In this document: piece by piece, positions 22,938 to 33,556 of the stretch
Position numbering within the stretch: position 1 is the stretch's first letter
How the letters are laid out: the number at the start of each line of letters is the position of its first letter
Assembly (NCBI GenBank): GCA_013368325.1
Contig: JAACJK010000016.1
Span: 1-64,000, forward strand
Origin: Ephemerocybe angulata
Taxonomy: Eukaryota; Basidiomycota; Agaricomycetes; Agaricales; Psathyrellaceae
Length of the DNA stretch: 64,000 nucleotides
Reading direction: 5' to 3'
Program-made: the position numbers and the translations under genes
The notes under the pieces: generated by a model
What the model saw: only the letters and a program-made list of their open reading frames with translations
Told to the model about the DNA's origin: nothing
Database searches by the model: none

Positions 22938-23473
22938 CCGAAATGGACGTAAGGAATCCATGTAAGCAAGGAACGCTCCGTGTCATCAAGGCGAAGTCTA
23001 AGTTGTTGAACCGCGTGGTGTATAGCGTACGCGGTCCGTCACACGTACAGTCGCCATTATCCTCCTTTCGTCTCCAAAGGTACTCGTAGAAGTCTTTGGC
23101 AACCTGCTGCGCAGGCTCATCACCAATTGACCACATCGTTGCCACCACTCTACGATATCCAGCAGCGAGCATCCCTGCAGCTAGATGGACAGCCTCATCG
23201 GAGAGAGTCTCTTCCCCAGTACTCGTTTGACATGCCGATAGAAATGCAAGGTCAGCGTCCTTGAAATTCGACTGAATGATCGTGCCGAGTTCGAGGGAGC
23301 CATTTGTGCATGAAAAACCGACTCCGAAGCGGGTCTGCGGCATTCTGCGATGCATGGCACGCCATGTGAACGCTGCTGAAGTCCCCCATGTGCTTGAGGC
23401 ATTCTTCAACAGTCACTGTGGAGAGACTCAGAATTGTCAGGTGATCGTTCTGCTCGTGGGTCAGCAAGTCTGA
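22938..23473 (-). pseudogene. CHAT-domain remnant, frameshifted
   Basis: Read on the minus strand, it gives MLTHEQNDHLTILSLS, then SSVHMACHASQNAADPLRSR with the His of the CHAT dyad, then in another frame DLAFLSACQTSTGEE with the Cys, then GMLAAGYRRVVATMWSIGDE and DFYEYLW. A third frame gives HHAVQQLRLRLDDTERSLL and the usual end WIPYVHFGY. Two frameshifts and the loss of everything upstream (TPR repeats, start) make it a remnant. It is closest in wording to the intact CHAT gene at 41120-45088. It lies 25 bases from the divergent gene at 23498. Confidence 0.8.
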
Positions 23474-23497
23474 AACCTATCTTCACTTTCTTCCACC

Positions 23498-24460
23498 ATG
23501 TCCAGCGAATTGTAAGTCTCAGAGCCCATTCAACCCTCCTCAACTATGTACATACATACGTCCTTCTTACGAACTTGATACCATAGGTACGACAAAACCT
23601 TTCCGCGGTACCTGCTCTGGGGGAAGGACAAACGGCCTCTGCCCGAAGGCACCCTCATCGCGCCCACTGGTACCGAAGCTCCAGGGTACATCCTGGGATG
23701 GATGATACACGTACCCGGGGTGCGCGAGATCGATCCGGACTATTTGCGCTACATCATATGCGTGATCTGGCCCAGCTGGGAGGCGAACAACTGCAAACCC
23801 GCAATGGACTATGAGCTAGACTGCATTGGGTGAGCACCCAAGCCAAGTCTCACTTTCGTCCCGAGCTAAATCTGAGTACGGAGTTATCAAGTCCCCAAAC
23901 TCCGGATAGTGGGAGATAACTACGTCTTCCTCTACATCGCGCGCAACCACCACAGGATGATGGCGTACCTCAAATCCAAATCGAAATCGGACTCGAAGGA
24001 GAAGAAGAACCCCAGCGGCCTTACCACTATCCTCAGGCAGACCGTCAAAACGCTCGGCCTTCCAAAGGGGTCCTTCAATCCCGCCGTGAACCTCATGTGG
24101 CTAAGGTGGGAGGATAATTACCAATACCCGGAGGCGGAGTACCCGTGCATTGGGCAGCACGTGTGGGGAAGGCAGTCAGCAAGAATGAGTGGGGGTGAGC
24201 GGTCGGAGTTGGCCCCGGTGTCGGATGCGTTGGCCGCGATTATTGAGTGCCGCCAGCCACAGCGCGAAAGCTCGGAGTCGGAGTTGAAGGCGGAGGAGGC
24301 GGTCCCAGTACCTGAAGGAGGATTGTATTTTGCTCGGTGCTATCTCCTCGGTCTGTATCTGCTGGCGGTTTTATGTGGTATTCTATGTTACCTTTGGGGA
24401 AAGTATGATTCAAGGAGAGCGTGGAGCACAAGTTCTGGGGAGCAACCTTGCAGTAGCTGA
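23498..24460 (+). CDS. Unknown protein with one C-terminal membrane helix
   Basis: Three exons close exactly: 23498-23511, 23587-23829 and 23884-24460, giving 277 residues. It starts MSSELYDKTFPRYLLWGKDK. The middle has GWMIHVPGVREIDPDYLRYI and VGDNYVFLYIARNHHRMMAY, a lysine/serine-rich linker, and a C-terminal hydrophobic stretch YLLGLYLLAVLCGILCYLWG followed by KYDSRRAW, as in a tail-anchored or type I protein. No signal peptide is seen. I do not recognise the family. It is head-to-head with the CHAT remnant, so the two may once have shared a promoter. Confidence 0.6.
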
Positions 24461-26340
24461 TGCATCGCACTTCGCTTGTCTTAGGATGGAATCCCGTGTG
24501 GGACTCTTATGTCCCGATCCGTGCCGCTTTTCGAGGCGATGGTCGTATACGTGTAAAGTGTACTCATCGGGAGTATATACTATACTTATCGAACTGTGTA
24601 TATGTCTTCAAGAGGTAAACACAGCCTGATATAGCCGATAAATGAGCTGAGGATGGGATGGGCGCTTAGAGCGTCTTGGATGTATTGATGGCGAGTGGGT
24701 CGCATATCATATTGAACTCGTGCAATCAGAGTGCCAGCGCCCTTGATCGGGTTTTCTCCTAGACCCTGACGTGCCTTTCTCCCGGTGCTGTTCTAAAGTA
24801 ATAGCCTCCAGCTTAGTCGTCACTTTACAATGGCTACCACTTCTATGGTGTAGAATCTCGCTCACTGCCCTAACTTTGGGATAAGTAGCACCTCGGGAGG
24901 ATTCTCTGAATTGTATTTATTGTAAATTGCATCAGAAGTCGACGGAGTTCGATATTATCATCCGAGCAAGAACGCTACATATAGCGAGCTCCATACATCT
25001 TCGTTACTATACAAAGCAGACTGAGGCAGACGGGTGCATTGGTACTTACCTCCACGTCCTTCTAACTTTGGATAAAGCAGTTGGGCAACCCACCTGAGTG
25101 AAGTTTTTGTATTTCTTCCTGCTTCATTTGCAGCCTCCACAATCCCTTGGAGTATATATTCTGTACTGCGTCCTAAACTACCGACAATACGGGTGGGGTG
25201 CATGGCATAGCGAGTGGCATAGCCACATGTCCGGTCGGTAAGCGCCCGTCTTATCCTCAGCTCATACATCGGCTAAGTATCACGTACACGAGTCCAAGCA
25301 GACCATGCCGCGAAAAGCGGCGCGGCGCGGTTACATTCCCAGATGGGACATCGCCGGGGACATTGCAAAGGGAACTCCTGAGGGACCCGAGTGTGACGTG
25401 GGATTCGTGGGTGTTTGGTATTCGCCACACAATTCGGAACCTCAAGCAACGGTATATTGATAGTTGCGGACTGGCGCCGAGGATATTAAGCGCTCGCTCA
25501 GCTGCACCAATCTGCACCAATCGCCGACCTCTACGAGCCTGAAATCGTCATGGCAGATAGTGGCAGATGCGGACCTCAAAAACGAGTATCAAAAGATGAA
25601 TGAACAAAAGCTTTCGGAAAAAAATATCGCATAAGATGCTACAGTGTTCAACCGGTCAGGGGGTTTCAGCCGTGCAGCCCGAGTATGGCGCACCCGTCAC
25701 GGTGCTATCAACGGCGTGGGGGCCACGCTTACTCGGCCAAATAAATTTCGGCAAGAAGGGCGCCTAAGTGTAGGGGAATCAGCTTGTAGTATTACTGATA
25801 GTTATATGTCAGGTCAGGTATCCCTTTCGAGTTCGCCTTTTGGGTTTCAAAGCTGATTTGCACCCGTGTTTTTCTTGCCCACTTCAATTCTTTCTTAATG
25901 ACCCGTACATCGTCACTGACTTACCCTGGAAGATTCCAAGCGACCTCTCCTCCTCTTGAAATACGCATGCATGCAGATAGAAGAATACGGCTGGTGGAGG
26001 GGAGGCTACAAGCTGTCTTTTTGAAGATGGTGTTTAAAAGCCTTTGAACAATGTCTGGACAAGGTGTGTACAAGTGGGGATTAGTGTTTAATAGCTTTGT
26101 TATTGGGTTGGGATGATACTCAATACACCCGTGACTAGAGTTGAGTTGAGATATGCTCTACGATGGAAAACTGAGCGGAGAACTTCAAAGGCATGGCAGA
26201 CGATGGGAGGGTGCGCCCGTACAAGCCTTTCGCACAATGCCGGTGCCGACGCCGTTGCATGCCGTTTCCAAATATGGTGAAGGACCCTGATTGTGATTTT
26301 TCCGGGTCCCTGGGGAGGTGCGGTAGCTCGGGTTGCTCGG
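24461..26340. other. Spacer with no supported gene
   Basis: Nearly 1.9 kb shows only short frames without motifs. One minus-strand frame at 24958-25269 is open for 103 codons, but its sequence is not recognisable. Confidence 0.4.
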
Positions 26341-26413
26341 CTGAGAGCCCCCCTTGATATAAGGGCAAGCGAGAACACGAAAAAACATCGCCAACTACCC
26401 CAAACCACCCACA

Positions 26414-26675
26414 ATGCGTGCCTCAGTCCTCATCTCTACTACTGTGTTCCTTGCTACATTCGTAAATGCCTACTACGAGGTGCGTACACTACACATCGGC
26501 AGAGGATTAAACCTGACCGTTGCCACTTGGATTTGCATCATACTAGCCTGCCGTTGGCGCCCGCGAGATCGACTCCATCCTGGAGCGTCGGGAACTCTTG
26601 GGCGAGTTATCCACTCGAGACCTGATCTCGGAGCTCTCCACTAGGCTTGAAATTCAACAGACGCACAAGTGCTAG
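26414..26675 (+). CDS. Small secreted protein with ELSTR repeats (64 residues)
   Basis: Two exons close exactly: 26414-26479 and 26547-26675 (intron GTGCGT..ACTAG). The first exon is a signal peptide, MRASVLISTTVFLATFVNA, with a likely cut before YYE. The mature part reads PAVGAREIDSILERR, then ELLGELSTRDLISELSTRLE, and ends QQTHKC. ELSTR is repeated and an RR pair precedes it, so a Kex2-type cut after ERR could release an amphipathic Leu/Glu/Arg peptide with one Cys. TATA-like TGATATAAGGG lies about 60 bases upstream. Similar (R)ELxxELSTR segments occur in other mushroom secreted proteins as far as I recall; function unknown. Confidence 0.65.
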
Positions 26676-27660
26676 ACGCATCGACCTGCTGTGGTACCGT
26701 CAGCCTTCCCCGTTCCACCTGGCTTTCTTCACCTTTACCTGCCTCTCACGTCTTCCTTGTTGGACCTCTCCGATTCGATACTTGCGCACACCGTAGGATG
26801 GAAATCTAGCATATCTATTGACCTGCATGTATCCGGCTTCTCGGTTTTACGTTCCCATGAAGGGATCGTGTCCGCGCTGCACGCGAAACACGATCGCTTT
26901 GTCTGTTGCGTCGGCACCTCAGACGAGGCGCCCATCCATATCCGTCGGTTTCCGTCGGACTTATCCGATACCTTATATAGCGAGTCTCCTCAATTTTCAT
27001 TCCTTAGTTACCTTCCCCCTGTAACTCACCTCCACCTCGTCCCGACTCCCCGTCGATTGTGCACATCGAATCTATTTCATTTATCCCGCCTATCTACATC
27101 GAGCTACGTGAGGATCGACGACGGAGGTCCGAGCCCCCTCGCACCCAGACGCCTCGTGTTCTTAATTGTTTTGCAATAATCGTTGGATAAAAAGAAACGC
27201 CGCGGCAGACTCGGAGATAGAAGCGATCTTAACCTCGAGACTATGACCATGCCCTGTTTCTCTCGATTCGCTCTCTCTCTCCCAAGGATATATTCTATTT
27301 TTCTGTCTACATCATCCCAGTCGAGCTAGAGGTCCACCAAACCTCCTACTTTCCTCGCTCCCAACGCACTTGAGTGCACTTCACCACTATCTGTATTAGA
27401 AGTCAATGGTCATTGATAATAGTATAACTTGACCCAGTTCCAATTACCGACGGTCCATCATACTATCAACCCAGAAAGTACTTTGTTACATCGAGCTATG
27501 TACATGGTCTTAACTCAATTATCGTTATATACAGCTCCCGGGACGACTACCTATCACGTTCGTGTCAGTCGCCTACGGGGAGCACAAGTCAGAATGAATG
27601 TCGCATCGCATCGCACCACACTGCACGTCGAGCATGTTTGTATGTAGTTTACTAACCGTC
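26676..27660. other. Spacer with no supported gene
   Basis: Open frames such as 26691-27179 have no motif and overlap the 3' end of the secreted-protein gene. C/T-rich text (27240-27400) could be an old leader. No gene is called. Confidence 0.4.
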
Positions 27661-27676
27661 AATCGAATTCGAACCC

Positions 27677-27877
27677 TCAACAAAGAGGACCGGCACAACA
27701 GTTAATTTGCTCTGGAGAGTTGCACTTGATGCGTTTATCGAGGGAATAGGGGATATTAGGGGCTGCGCGGTCTTCATGGGCCTCGGGGACTGGGGCGGCG
27801 GAGGCGAAGATGGACTCTGTTGCGAGGGCGAGGGCGAGGGCAATGAGGACTCGGAGGAATGAAGTGGAGAAGTGCAT
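27677..27877 (-). CDS. Secreted peptide precursor, C-CC-C mature peptide (copy 1)
   Basis: A single open frame of 66 residues. A hydrophobic signal (MHFSTSFLRVLIALALALAT to about residue 27) is followed by an acidic propeptide (APVPEAHEDRAAP..YSLD), then a Lys-Arg site and the C-terminal 17-mer IKCNSPEQINCCAGPLC. A Kex2-like protease would release this four-cysteine peptide, which could form two disulfides. The copy at 36323 has an almost identical 17-mer although the signal and propeptide have diverged. TATA (CTATAAAAG, minus) is at 27947-27939 and two shared boxes lie upstream at 27989-28112. A peptide hormone, antimicrobial or effector role is possible; none is shown. Confidence 0.75.
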   Translation of the reverse strand: MHFSTSFLRVLIALALALATESIFASAAPVPEAHEDRAAPNIPYSLDKRIKCNSPEQINCCAGPLC

Positions 27878-27988
27878 GATGCTGGTGGCTGGTAGTGCTG
27901 ATGGTGTGGTCTGTCTTTCTGTGGATGATAAGCTCCATCTTTTATAGAGATTAGAAGGTAGGAGATACTCACATCACATGCCTTTTGG

Positions 27989-28112
27989 TTCTGTCCGTCT
28001 CTCCCCGGTCGACCGTGGGGTTACTATGCTGCATATGCGACTTGTACATATAGATGTATGGATGGATCAGCTTCTTGAACTTTTGCTTGAATGAACTTTG
28101 CAACTTCTTCGG
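27989..28112 (-). promoter_or_regulatory. Upstream boxes A and B of the peptide gene at 27877
   Basis: Read on the minus strand, box A ends GAGACGGACAGAA (28002-27989, with a diverged left half ACCGGGGA). Box B is GCCGAAGAAGTTGCAAAGTT (about 28112-28093). The same two boxes, in the same order and orientation, precede four other peptide genes in this window. Confidence 0.65.
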
Positions 28113-28267
28113 CGAGTCGCGTCTTCTCGAATTGATTTTGATAGTCCGGAACCCACTACAAAGTTCCGAGTTTATTCTTGGATATCGCTATCTACCATTA
28201 CGGACGGCAAGTATCAATCACAATGGCCAGCGAGTCCGAACTTCGAAGGTGGTCTCTCCGTGTTCGA

Positions 28268-28365
28268 CAGATAAAGTCGGTGATGTGGATTGGGTGCCTG
28301 TATTTATGACGCTTTTTGAAGAACTGCACTAGTCTGTCTGCTTCCCCTCCTCCAAACTGTAGCGG
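28268..28365 (+). pseudogene. 3' remnant of a VGHTHV-type repeat peptide gene
   Basis: GTCGGTGATGTG, TATTTATGACGCTT, GAAGAACTGCACTAGTCTGT and CCCCTCCTCCAAACT match, in order, the end and 3' flank of the gene at 37990-38275. Only this tail remains. As in the other locus it converges on a MNFYS-type gene, so the pair was duplicated together. Confidence 0.6.
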
Positions 28366-28433
28366 CGGTGCGGCGCAAAAGAAAGAAGGAGTGTTAGGGG
28401 ATTGGGGATATGACTGGACGGATGATTCACGAG

Positions 28434-28640
28434 TTAGGCGCCTGTTATAGCCAAATTGTTAAAAACACTGGCACGACATCTTGGACACATACCTGCAGCA
28501 TCAGACTCCAGGCTACGCCAACATGCGGTATTGGCATGGCATGGAGGGGGGATAGGATTGGCGATCGCTTGCGTGGCGAAGAAGGTTAGCGCTAGCACGA
28601 AGAGTGCAGAGGCAGACGAGGCGATCGAGTAGAAGTTCAT
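28434..28640 (-). CDS. Secreted C-x5-C loop peptide precursor (MNFYS family, copy 1)
   Basis: Exon 1 is 28640-28493 and exon 2 is 28441-28434 (GTATGT..AACAG, 51 bases). The spliced protein has a signal MNFYSIASSASALFVLALTF..QAIA, then NPIPPPCHANTACWRSLESD and AAGA. Two cysteines enclose five residues (HANTA). In this copy the intron has no stop and keeps frame, so retention would add 17 residues. The signal is almost identical in the copies at 29944 and 38792, whereas the loop differs each time. TATA TATATAAA-type lies at about 28695 and the shared boxes lie upstream. Confidence 0.7.
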   Translation of the reverse strand: MNFYSIASSASALFVLALTFFATQAIANPIPPPCHANTACWRSLESDAAGMCPRCRASVFNNLAITGA

Positions 28641-28823
28641 GCTGTCAAGTGATGGGGTACTTTCTGTGAACAGATTCTCCTTGAGTGCGTTTATATAGCC
28701 TTTCCTTCTTGGAACTGTGCTTCATTGGAGTAACCGTTGACCCCAAGTACATCAATGCGCAAGTTTACTCTGATCAAGTTGTTCCGTGTGCTAGGCTAAG
28801 GAGGCACATTCACATGCCATTTA

Positions 28824-28930
28824 CTTCTGTCCGTGGCTCGCCGGTGTTGAATCTTTGATTAGTGTATGCAAATATATCTGATTCTTCTTCTCTTTTGGCT
28901 GAATCGCCCTTGAACTTTGCAATGTCTTCG
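28824..28930 (-). promoter_or_regulatory. Upstream boxes A and B of the peptide gene at 28640
   Basis: On the minus strand box A reads CAACACCGGCGAGCCACGG then ACAGAA (28848-28824). Box B reads CGAAGACATTGCAAAGTTCA (28930-28911). The order and spacing relative to the TATA box match the other four promoters. Confidence 0.7.
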
Positions 28931-28934
28931 GCGA

Positions 28935-29600
28935 TTCAGGCAGACAGCGTGAGTTTGCGCTCGACATTATGCGCACCCGCACGGACTTGGCGCGTTGCGG
29001 GACAGGGCGAGCCTCGGACCGCCTACTTGAGCACGCCTGCCACCAGATGGCTTTCGTCCGAGTGCGATAAGTCCTCTGGAAGTTGTCGGCTACGCATGGT
29101 GGTCTGGGTGGGTGCTGAAGTCGTGTATCAGTGGGTAGAGACGCGATTGAGTTTGTAGAATTAACTCATGATTAATTGAACTATGAATGATATCGCGAAT
29201 TGATTTGATTGGCATCGACTTCTGGTTTGGTCTGAGTGCGCTGTGGTCTTTGCTGTCCAGTCTCGGAGATGGCTGGCATAAATGCTCGAGGTAAGGCAAA
29301 TTAATCCTCCCTGTAGTGAGTATTTACGAGTGAAGTGTGCAGGACTATCAGGCTGTACTGTAGCGCAAGTCGTATCCAACTAGTGCTAGTAGGCCATAGA
29401 ATATGCAATATGGGACTTTCCGTGAGAATTGGCGTTTGTGCCGCGGCGCAGTCGCGCGCAGGCGGCGAGGGATGTCGCGAACTTATTATTCATAATTCAA
29501 TTTATTCAAATCTCAAAACGATGTCCGTCCGTCTCAGGTACGTATACATAGTGAGTAGCTCCTACTCGCAAAAAAGGGGATAATAGTCCTAGTCAGATGC
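28935..29600. other. Spacer with no supported gene
   Basis: No gene-like frame is found. The segment separates two peptide gene copies and shows no repeat of the known modules. Confidence 0.4.
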
Positions 29601-29733
29601 TACGCTATCGAAGCGGGTGCGACTGCTGCTGATGTTGGCGGCCTGGCGTCTGTCCATCTCGCAGTAGCGCATAAAAGAAACAAGGAGTGTTAGGGGCACT
29701 GGGGAATGACTGGACGGATAATTCGCAAGTCGC

Positions 29734-29944
29734 CTAGGCGCCTGTTATAGCCAGATTATTAAAACGATGACATCTAGGGCTGGGGGCACATACCTGCAGC
29801 ATCAGACTCCAGGCTACGGGAGCATATATGGCCCGGGCATGTAGGATCCTTGCCAATAGGATTAGGTACAGCGATCGCTTGCGTGGCGAAGAAGGTTAGC
29901 ACGAAGAGTGCAGATGCAGACGAGGCGATTGAGTAGAAGTTCAT
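29734..29944 (-). CDS. Secreted C-x4-C loop peptide precursor (MNFYS family, copy 2)
   Basis: Exon 1 is 29944-29794 and exon 2 is 29741-29734 (intron GTATGT..AACAG). The intron contains a stop in frame, so splicing matters here. The product has a signal MNFYSIASSASALFVLTFFA.., then VPNPIGKDPTCPGHICSRSL and ESDAAGA. The loop is CPGHIC. Signal and C-terminal tail match copies 1 and 3 closely while the part between PNPI and RSL is different. This suggests that the leader and tail are kept and the loop varies. TATA at about 29994-30001; boxes A and B upstream. The gene is divergent from the membrane-protein relic at 30658. Confidence 0.7.
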
Positions 29945-30039
29945 GGTGCCAAGTGATGGGGTACTTGCTGTCAAGACATTCTCCTTGAGTGCCTTTATAT
30001 AGCCTTTATTACTTCTGGAGGAGGTAGTAGAGTCTCAGG

Positions 30040-30194
30040 TTCTGTCCGTCTCTCGCCGGTGTTGCGTACTATTGTGGACTTGGTATAGATCTTCCTTGTC
30101 CTACAAATTTCTGCGAGGCTTCGCCATGCGGTAAGTATATATGGTTGGCTATAACTTTCTTCTCTATTCTTCTTGAACTTTGCAGGTTCTTCGG
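30040..30194 (-). promoter_or_regulatory. Upstream boxes A and B of the peptide gene at 29944
   Basis: On the minus strand box A is CAACACCGGCGAGAGACGG followed by ACAGAA (30064-30040), the best match to the consensus. Box B is CCGAAGAACCTGCAAAGTTC (30194-30175). The text between box B and the divergent gene is also shared with the modules at 34.4 and 36.0 kb. Confidence 0.75.
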
Positions 30195-30657
30195 AGCCTT
30201 CTCAAATCTCTGATACTGATTTCTCAGTGTTCGAGTTTATGATTACGAGTATATCCCCTCTTGGCTGAGATCGATGCAAGAGTGTGATGTATGTACCCAT
30301 ATCGAAATGAATCCCAAGGGTAGAGAGCGAATTAGCTACATAGCCTCTATGGTATGCCGGGTGTCATCTGATCTCTCGAACGCCTTGAAGACGGACCAGG
30401 TCCGAGGTGTCGGAACTCGTCGGACACTAGTTTTTGACCCACAGCTGTGAGTTATTTAAATTCTGTACTTTACCCCAGAGTCGCGAATACAAGTCCATAG
30501 GCTTGAATAATTGGCCGGCCGCCTACCGAGAGCTTTAGCGCCCAGGAAATGATGGCGAATGCCGAGCATATGAAACTCAGCTTCAATCCGGCACGGCAAC
30601 CGCCGAACGACATCGTTCCGTCCCACCACCACCCGTCGTCCCAACACACCTGCACCA

Positions 30658-31128
30658 TGCCCTCCCGCTCGCCCTCCCCATCCTCAGAAAACGAAGATGA
30701 CCTCCTCCCCTCCCCCTCAGAACTAGACCCCACATCCGACCTCTACGCCTCCTACGTCGCAGCGTACAACGCCGCCCTCCCCTCCCCTCCCCAACATCCA
30801 CCCCCACCCCAGCCTCGATACCGATGCGCCTCCCGCGCGGCGGCGCAGCCGAAGTCCGACACCGATGAAAGCTAAGCCAGTTGGGGGAGCTTGATAAGCG
30901 GTTCAACCCGGCGTCGGTGTGGAGTCGCGCGGCTTGCGGCGGTGTGGATGCGGATGGGCGTGTTGGAGGGCAAGAGGGAGGGGAGTAGGGCTGCTATTAA
31001 GTGAGTGGATTGGTTGGTTGGTTGGTTGGTTGGGTATGCGTTGTGCTTACAGTTGGATAGGTATGCGAAGGAGCATGGAGTGATGGAGGAGGCGCGGGTT
31101 ACGCTGTCCGGGGGTATTCCGCGAAGGA
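30658..31128 (+). pseudogene. Broken copy of the small membrane-protein gene
   Basis: It begins MPSRSPSPSSENEDDLLPSP like the intact gene at 34067 (minus) and keeps ELDPTSDLYASYVAAYNAAL. A length change near 30795 then throws the frame, giving a stop at about 30873. Further on, the segment coding for the membrane helix (AALVLGLVGLLVA in the intact copy) is deleted near 30945. The downstream exon text is still recognisable at 31060-31128. It is an inverted duplicate of 33557-34067. Confidence 0.75.
31004..31032. repeat. GGTT microsatellite in a relic intron
   Basis: GGTTGGTTGGTTGGTTGGTTG lies in the intron of the broken copy. The intact copy has only two such units, so it expanded after the duplication. 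Confidence 0.8.
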
Positions 31129-31258
31129 GCTCTGAGGGCGTCAAGGTACGTCATCTGGCGTGACGTAGCTATGCGTATGTGTGCTAAATGATTCGTTGCT
31201 CAGGCTGCGGACTCGTAGGATGACCGGCACGACGTGTATGTGAATGAACCCTAACCCC

Positions 31259-31480
31259 CTACATATTGACCACCTCATGCGTAATATGCCCCACAACCCC
31301 TCCACGCGCTGTCAAGTCCTCGCTACGCTTGGGGAACGCGGCATGCGCCCAGTCCACATCGTCGCGTCCTACAACGACGACGTCATGCCCCGCTTCGATG
31401 CCTCCGTTGGGTAGGGGCGAGGCGAGGGAGGTGACGCCGAGAACGACGAGTATAAAGGTGATTCGTGTGGCGGAGAGCAT
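31259..31480 (-). CDS. Secreted precursor with dibasic-flanked repeats (VGH family, copy 1)
   Basis: A single frame; the start at 31480 is preferred (an in-frame ATG also at 31489). A signal MLSATRITFILVVLGVTSLA is followed by SPLPNGGIEAGHDVVVVGRD, DVDWAHAAFPKR, SEDLTARGG and VVGHITHEVVNM, giving 73 residues. Pairs such as PKR and single Arg at repeat edges would allow Kex2-type cutting into short His-containing peptides. The relative at 37990-38275 has three clearer VGHTHV repeats. It shows no box A or B upstream, so it is controlled differently from the cysteine peptides. Function unknown. Confidence 0.55.
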   Translation of the reverse strand: MLSATRITFILVVLGVTSLASPLPNGGIEAGHDVVVVGRDDVDWAHAAFPKRSEDLTARGGVVGHITHEVVNM

Positions 31481-31692
31481 GATGAGCACTATGATCGACG
31501 ATGTGTCGGGTAGTAGGTTCGGTGCTGTTCTTCGAACTCTGAGATCGGGGGAATGATATGTTGCGATCGCAGACGCAACGAAAGTTATAGAACCCCACTA
31601 AGTTATCATACCCATTTTATAGCGATATCTGTAGTAGATATCTGTAGTACCACATAGAACGTATCGCGGGCTCCACAACTGGTTGTCGCGGT

Positions 31693-32030
31693 CTAAGCTC
31701 CCTGCACTGCGCATGGATGCATATACCATTCGTCGTCCCTCTGGGGGATCAAGTCTGACCTGTGGCCTGCGAAATATCGGCAGGGTGAGTTACCGCAGCT
31801 CCTCGTGAAGCCCGACGCGCACTGTATAGTAGCTCGGGTTGAGCCAACAGTTTTAGTAGCCCACTTCGTCTCCATCCAACGTTAAGACGATCATCCCCTG
31901 CCCCCACCCCCGAGTTAGCGCAGCTCCTCGTGAAGCCCGCCGCGCACCGTGTAGTAGCTCGAGTTGACCCTTACCCCACTTCCTTTCCTTCCAACGTTAC
32001 GGCGATCTTCCCCTGCTCCCACCTCAATCC
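31693..32030 (-). repeat. Tandem duplication plus inverted copy of a 37.7-kb segment
   Basis: GCAGCTCCTCGTGAAGCCCG occurs at about 31798 and again at about 31919 with the flanks conserved, a tandem duplication of about 120 bases. The part at 31693-31880 is also found inverted at 37730-37905. Both places encode, on the coding strand, the words DLI, QRDDEWYM and PCA, but the upstream frame is not shared, so I do not call a gene. Confidence 0.6.
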
Positions 32031-33477
32031 GTATTACCCCAGTCCCTTACGGCACGCAAAGAGTAACCATGTTCCTTATCCTCCATATCGACCACCCAAA
32101 GTTTCACGCACGATCTGTTCCAGAACAGCGCACGGCATGAGGGCGAGCGGCTGTCATCAAGTACGATGATTCGTAAGACTCCCGAGGAGAGACCGCAATC
32201 CAACACTGAACATTCGCCCCCGGAGGTGAAGAAGAAAGGGGGCGAACACGCAAGTCTGTGGGACGTAGACTGCACCTGTTTCATCCATAGACTTCTCCGC
32301 CACCCGCCTCCATGATAACCACGGCACACACGTTCCTAGCCGACACACAAGAGTGGAGCAGGGAATCCAGCCAGTATCAAGTCGAGCCCCAGTCGAACTG
32401 CGACCAGTCTTCGTCGCGACGTAACTTGTAACCTTGCGACGATCATCACAAACAATCCATGAGCTCACCTATCTCATACCCGCAGTCCCCAATCCACGAT
32501 AGTGGGCATACACAGTGCACGATAAGATGGCCAGGGCCAAGCGAATGAACCAAATTAGTGGGCCTGGTCGACAGGAGTCAAAGAGCAGTCAGTCCATGGC
32601 ACTGCCGACGCGCGCATCGTCTCCGACCGCGATCCAGAGCCTGCACCCGCCGTCGGCCTCACCACCGAGGAGAGCGCACTCCTCACCTCCACCCATATCG
32701 AGCTCGCCACAGACTATCATGATCAGGAAGCCTGTTGACACCCCGACGTGAAGCCCTACGCGCGCCGATGCTCCACACCCACCTTGCCAGCACGCTGTCC
32801 AAAGCACAATACGTTCCGCTCTCGAGTTCAGGAGAAAGCTCGAACCCCATTTCATTCGGTCTACCTACCGACTAGGTCAAACCCCTGCCTGCAAAGCCAT
32901 TCATCCCCAACCCTGCACTCGCAAGGTACCGACCGGCAGTCTCAACGTCAACACCTGCGAGAACCCATCCACCAGGTGCCGTTACATACAGCCGTACAGA
33001 CCGCTGTGAACGACACGGCGAGATACATCCTAAACTCGGGGAGGGAATGGCTGGGAGCGTAGCGACGGGACGAAGGCGCTGGGGCGGGGCGCGAGCGAGG
33101 CGAAGCCGAGCGAGCGTACCCGGCCTGCCGATAGTAGGACGTGCGCGGCTCCGCCCATAGGGCGGGAACGTGTCGAAAGACAGTGTGATGCGCAGGCAGC
33201 AGGCCTGACGTGAGACTGGCGCGATCGGGATGGCAAGGGGAGATGGAGGTAAATGAGACATGTCTGGCCGTGCGGTAGGTGAACGGCGGACGCGGAGCAG
33301 GGGGAGACCATCGTGAAGCGCCAAGATAGGCGGAGGATAGAGCGACACGCCCGTATGACATCATGGGCGACGATGGCCCTGAGCGTTGGGGGCGTGTTGG
33401 ATGGTGGTATGCGGAACGTCGGGGTGGGTTAGGGTTCCGTCGCCTGCGCGTCGTGCCAGCTTGCGAGCGAGTGTGCG
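32031..33477. other. Stretch with no supported gene
   Basis: Open frames are numerous because of high GC content, but none has a motif, signal peptide or sensible splice sites. The sequence is not duplicated elsewhere in the window as far as I can see by eye. Confidence 0.4.
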
Positions 33478-33556
33478 GCCTTAGCAACGAACATCAACAT
33501 CAGTGAGCACACCATACGCATAGCTACGTCACACCAGCAGGCGTACCTCGACGCCC

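Noticed and set aside
31693..31875. Sixty-codon frame ending QRDDEWYMHPCAVQGA, with four cysteines
   Set aside because: The end is conserved in the inverted copy at 37.7 kb, but the frames upstream differ and no signal peptide is joined to it. Kept only as a repeat observation.
32948..33487. Minus-strand frame of 179 codons in the peptide cluster
   Set aside because: Pro/Ser/Arg-rich translation from GC-rich DNA, with no signal, motif or duplicate elsewhere.
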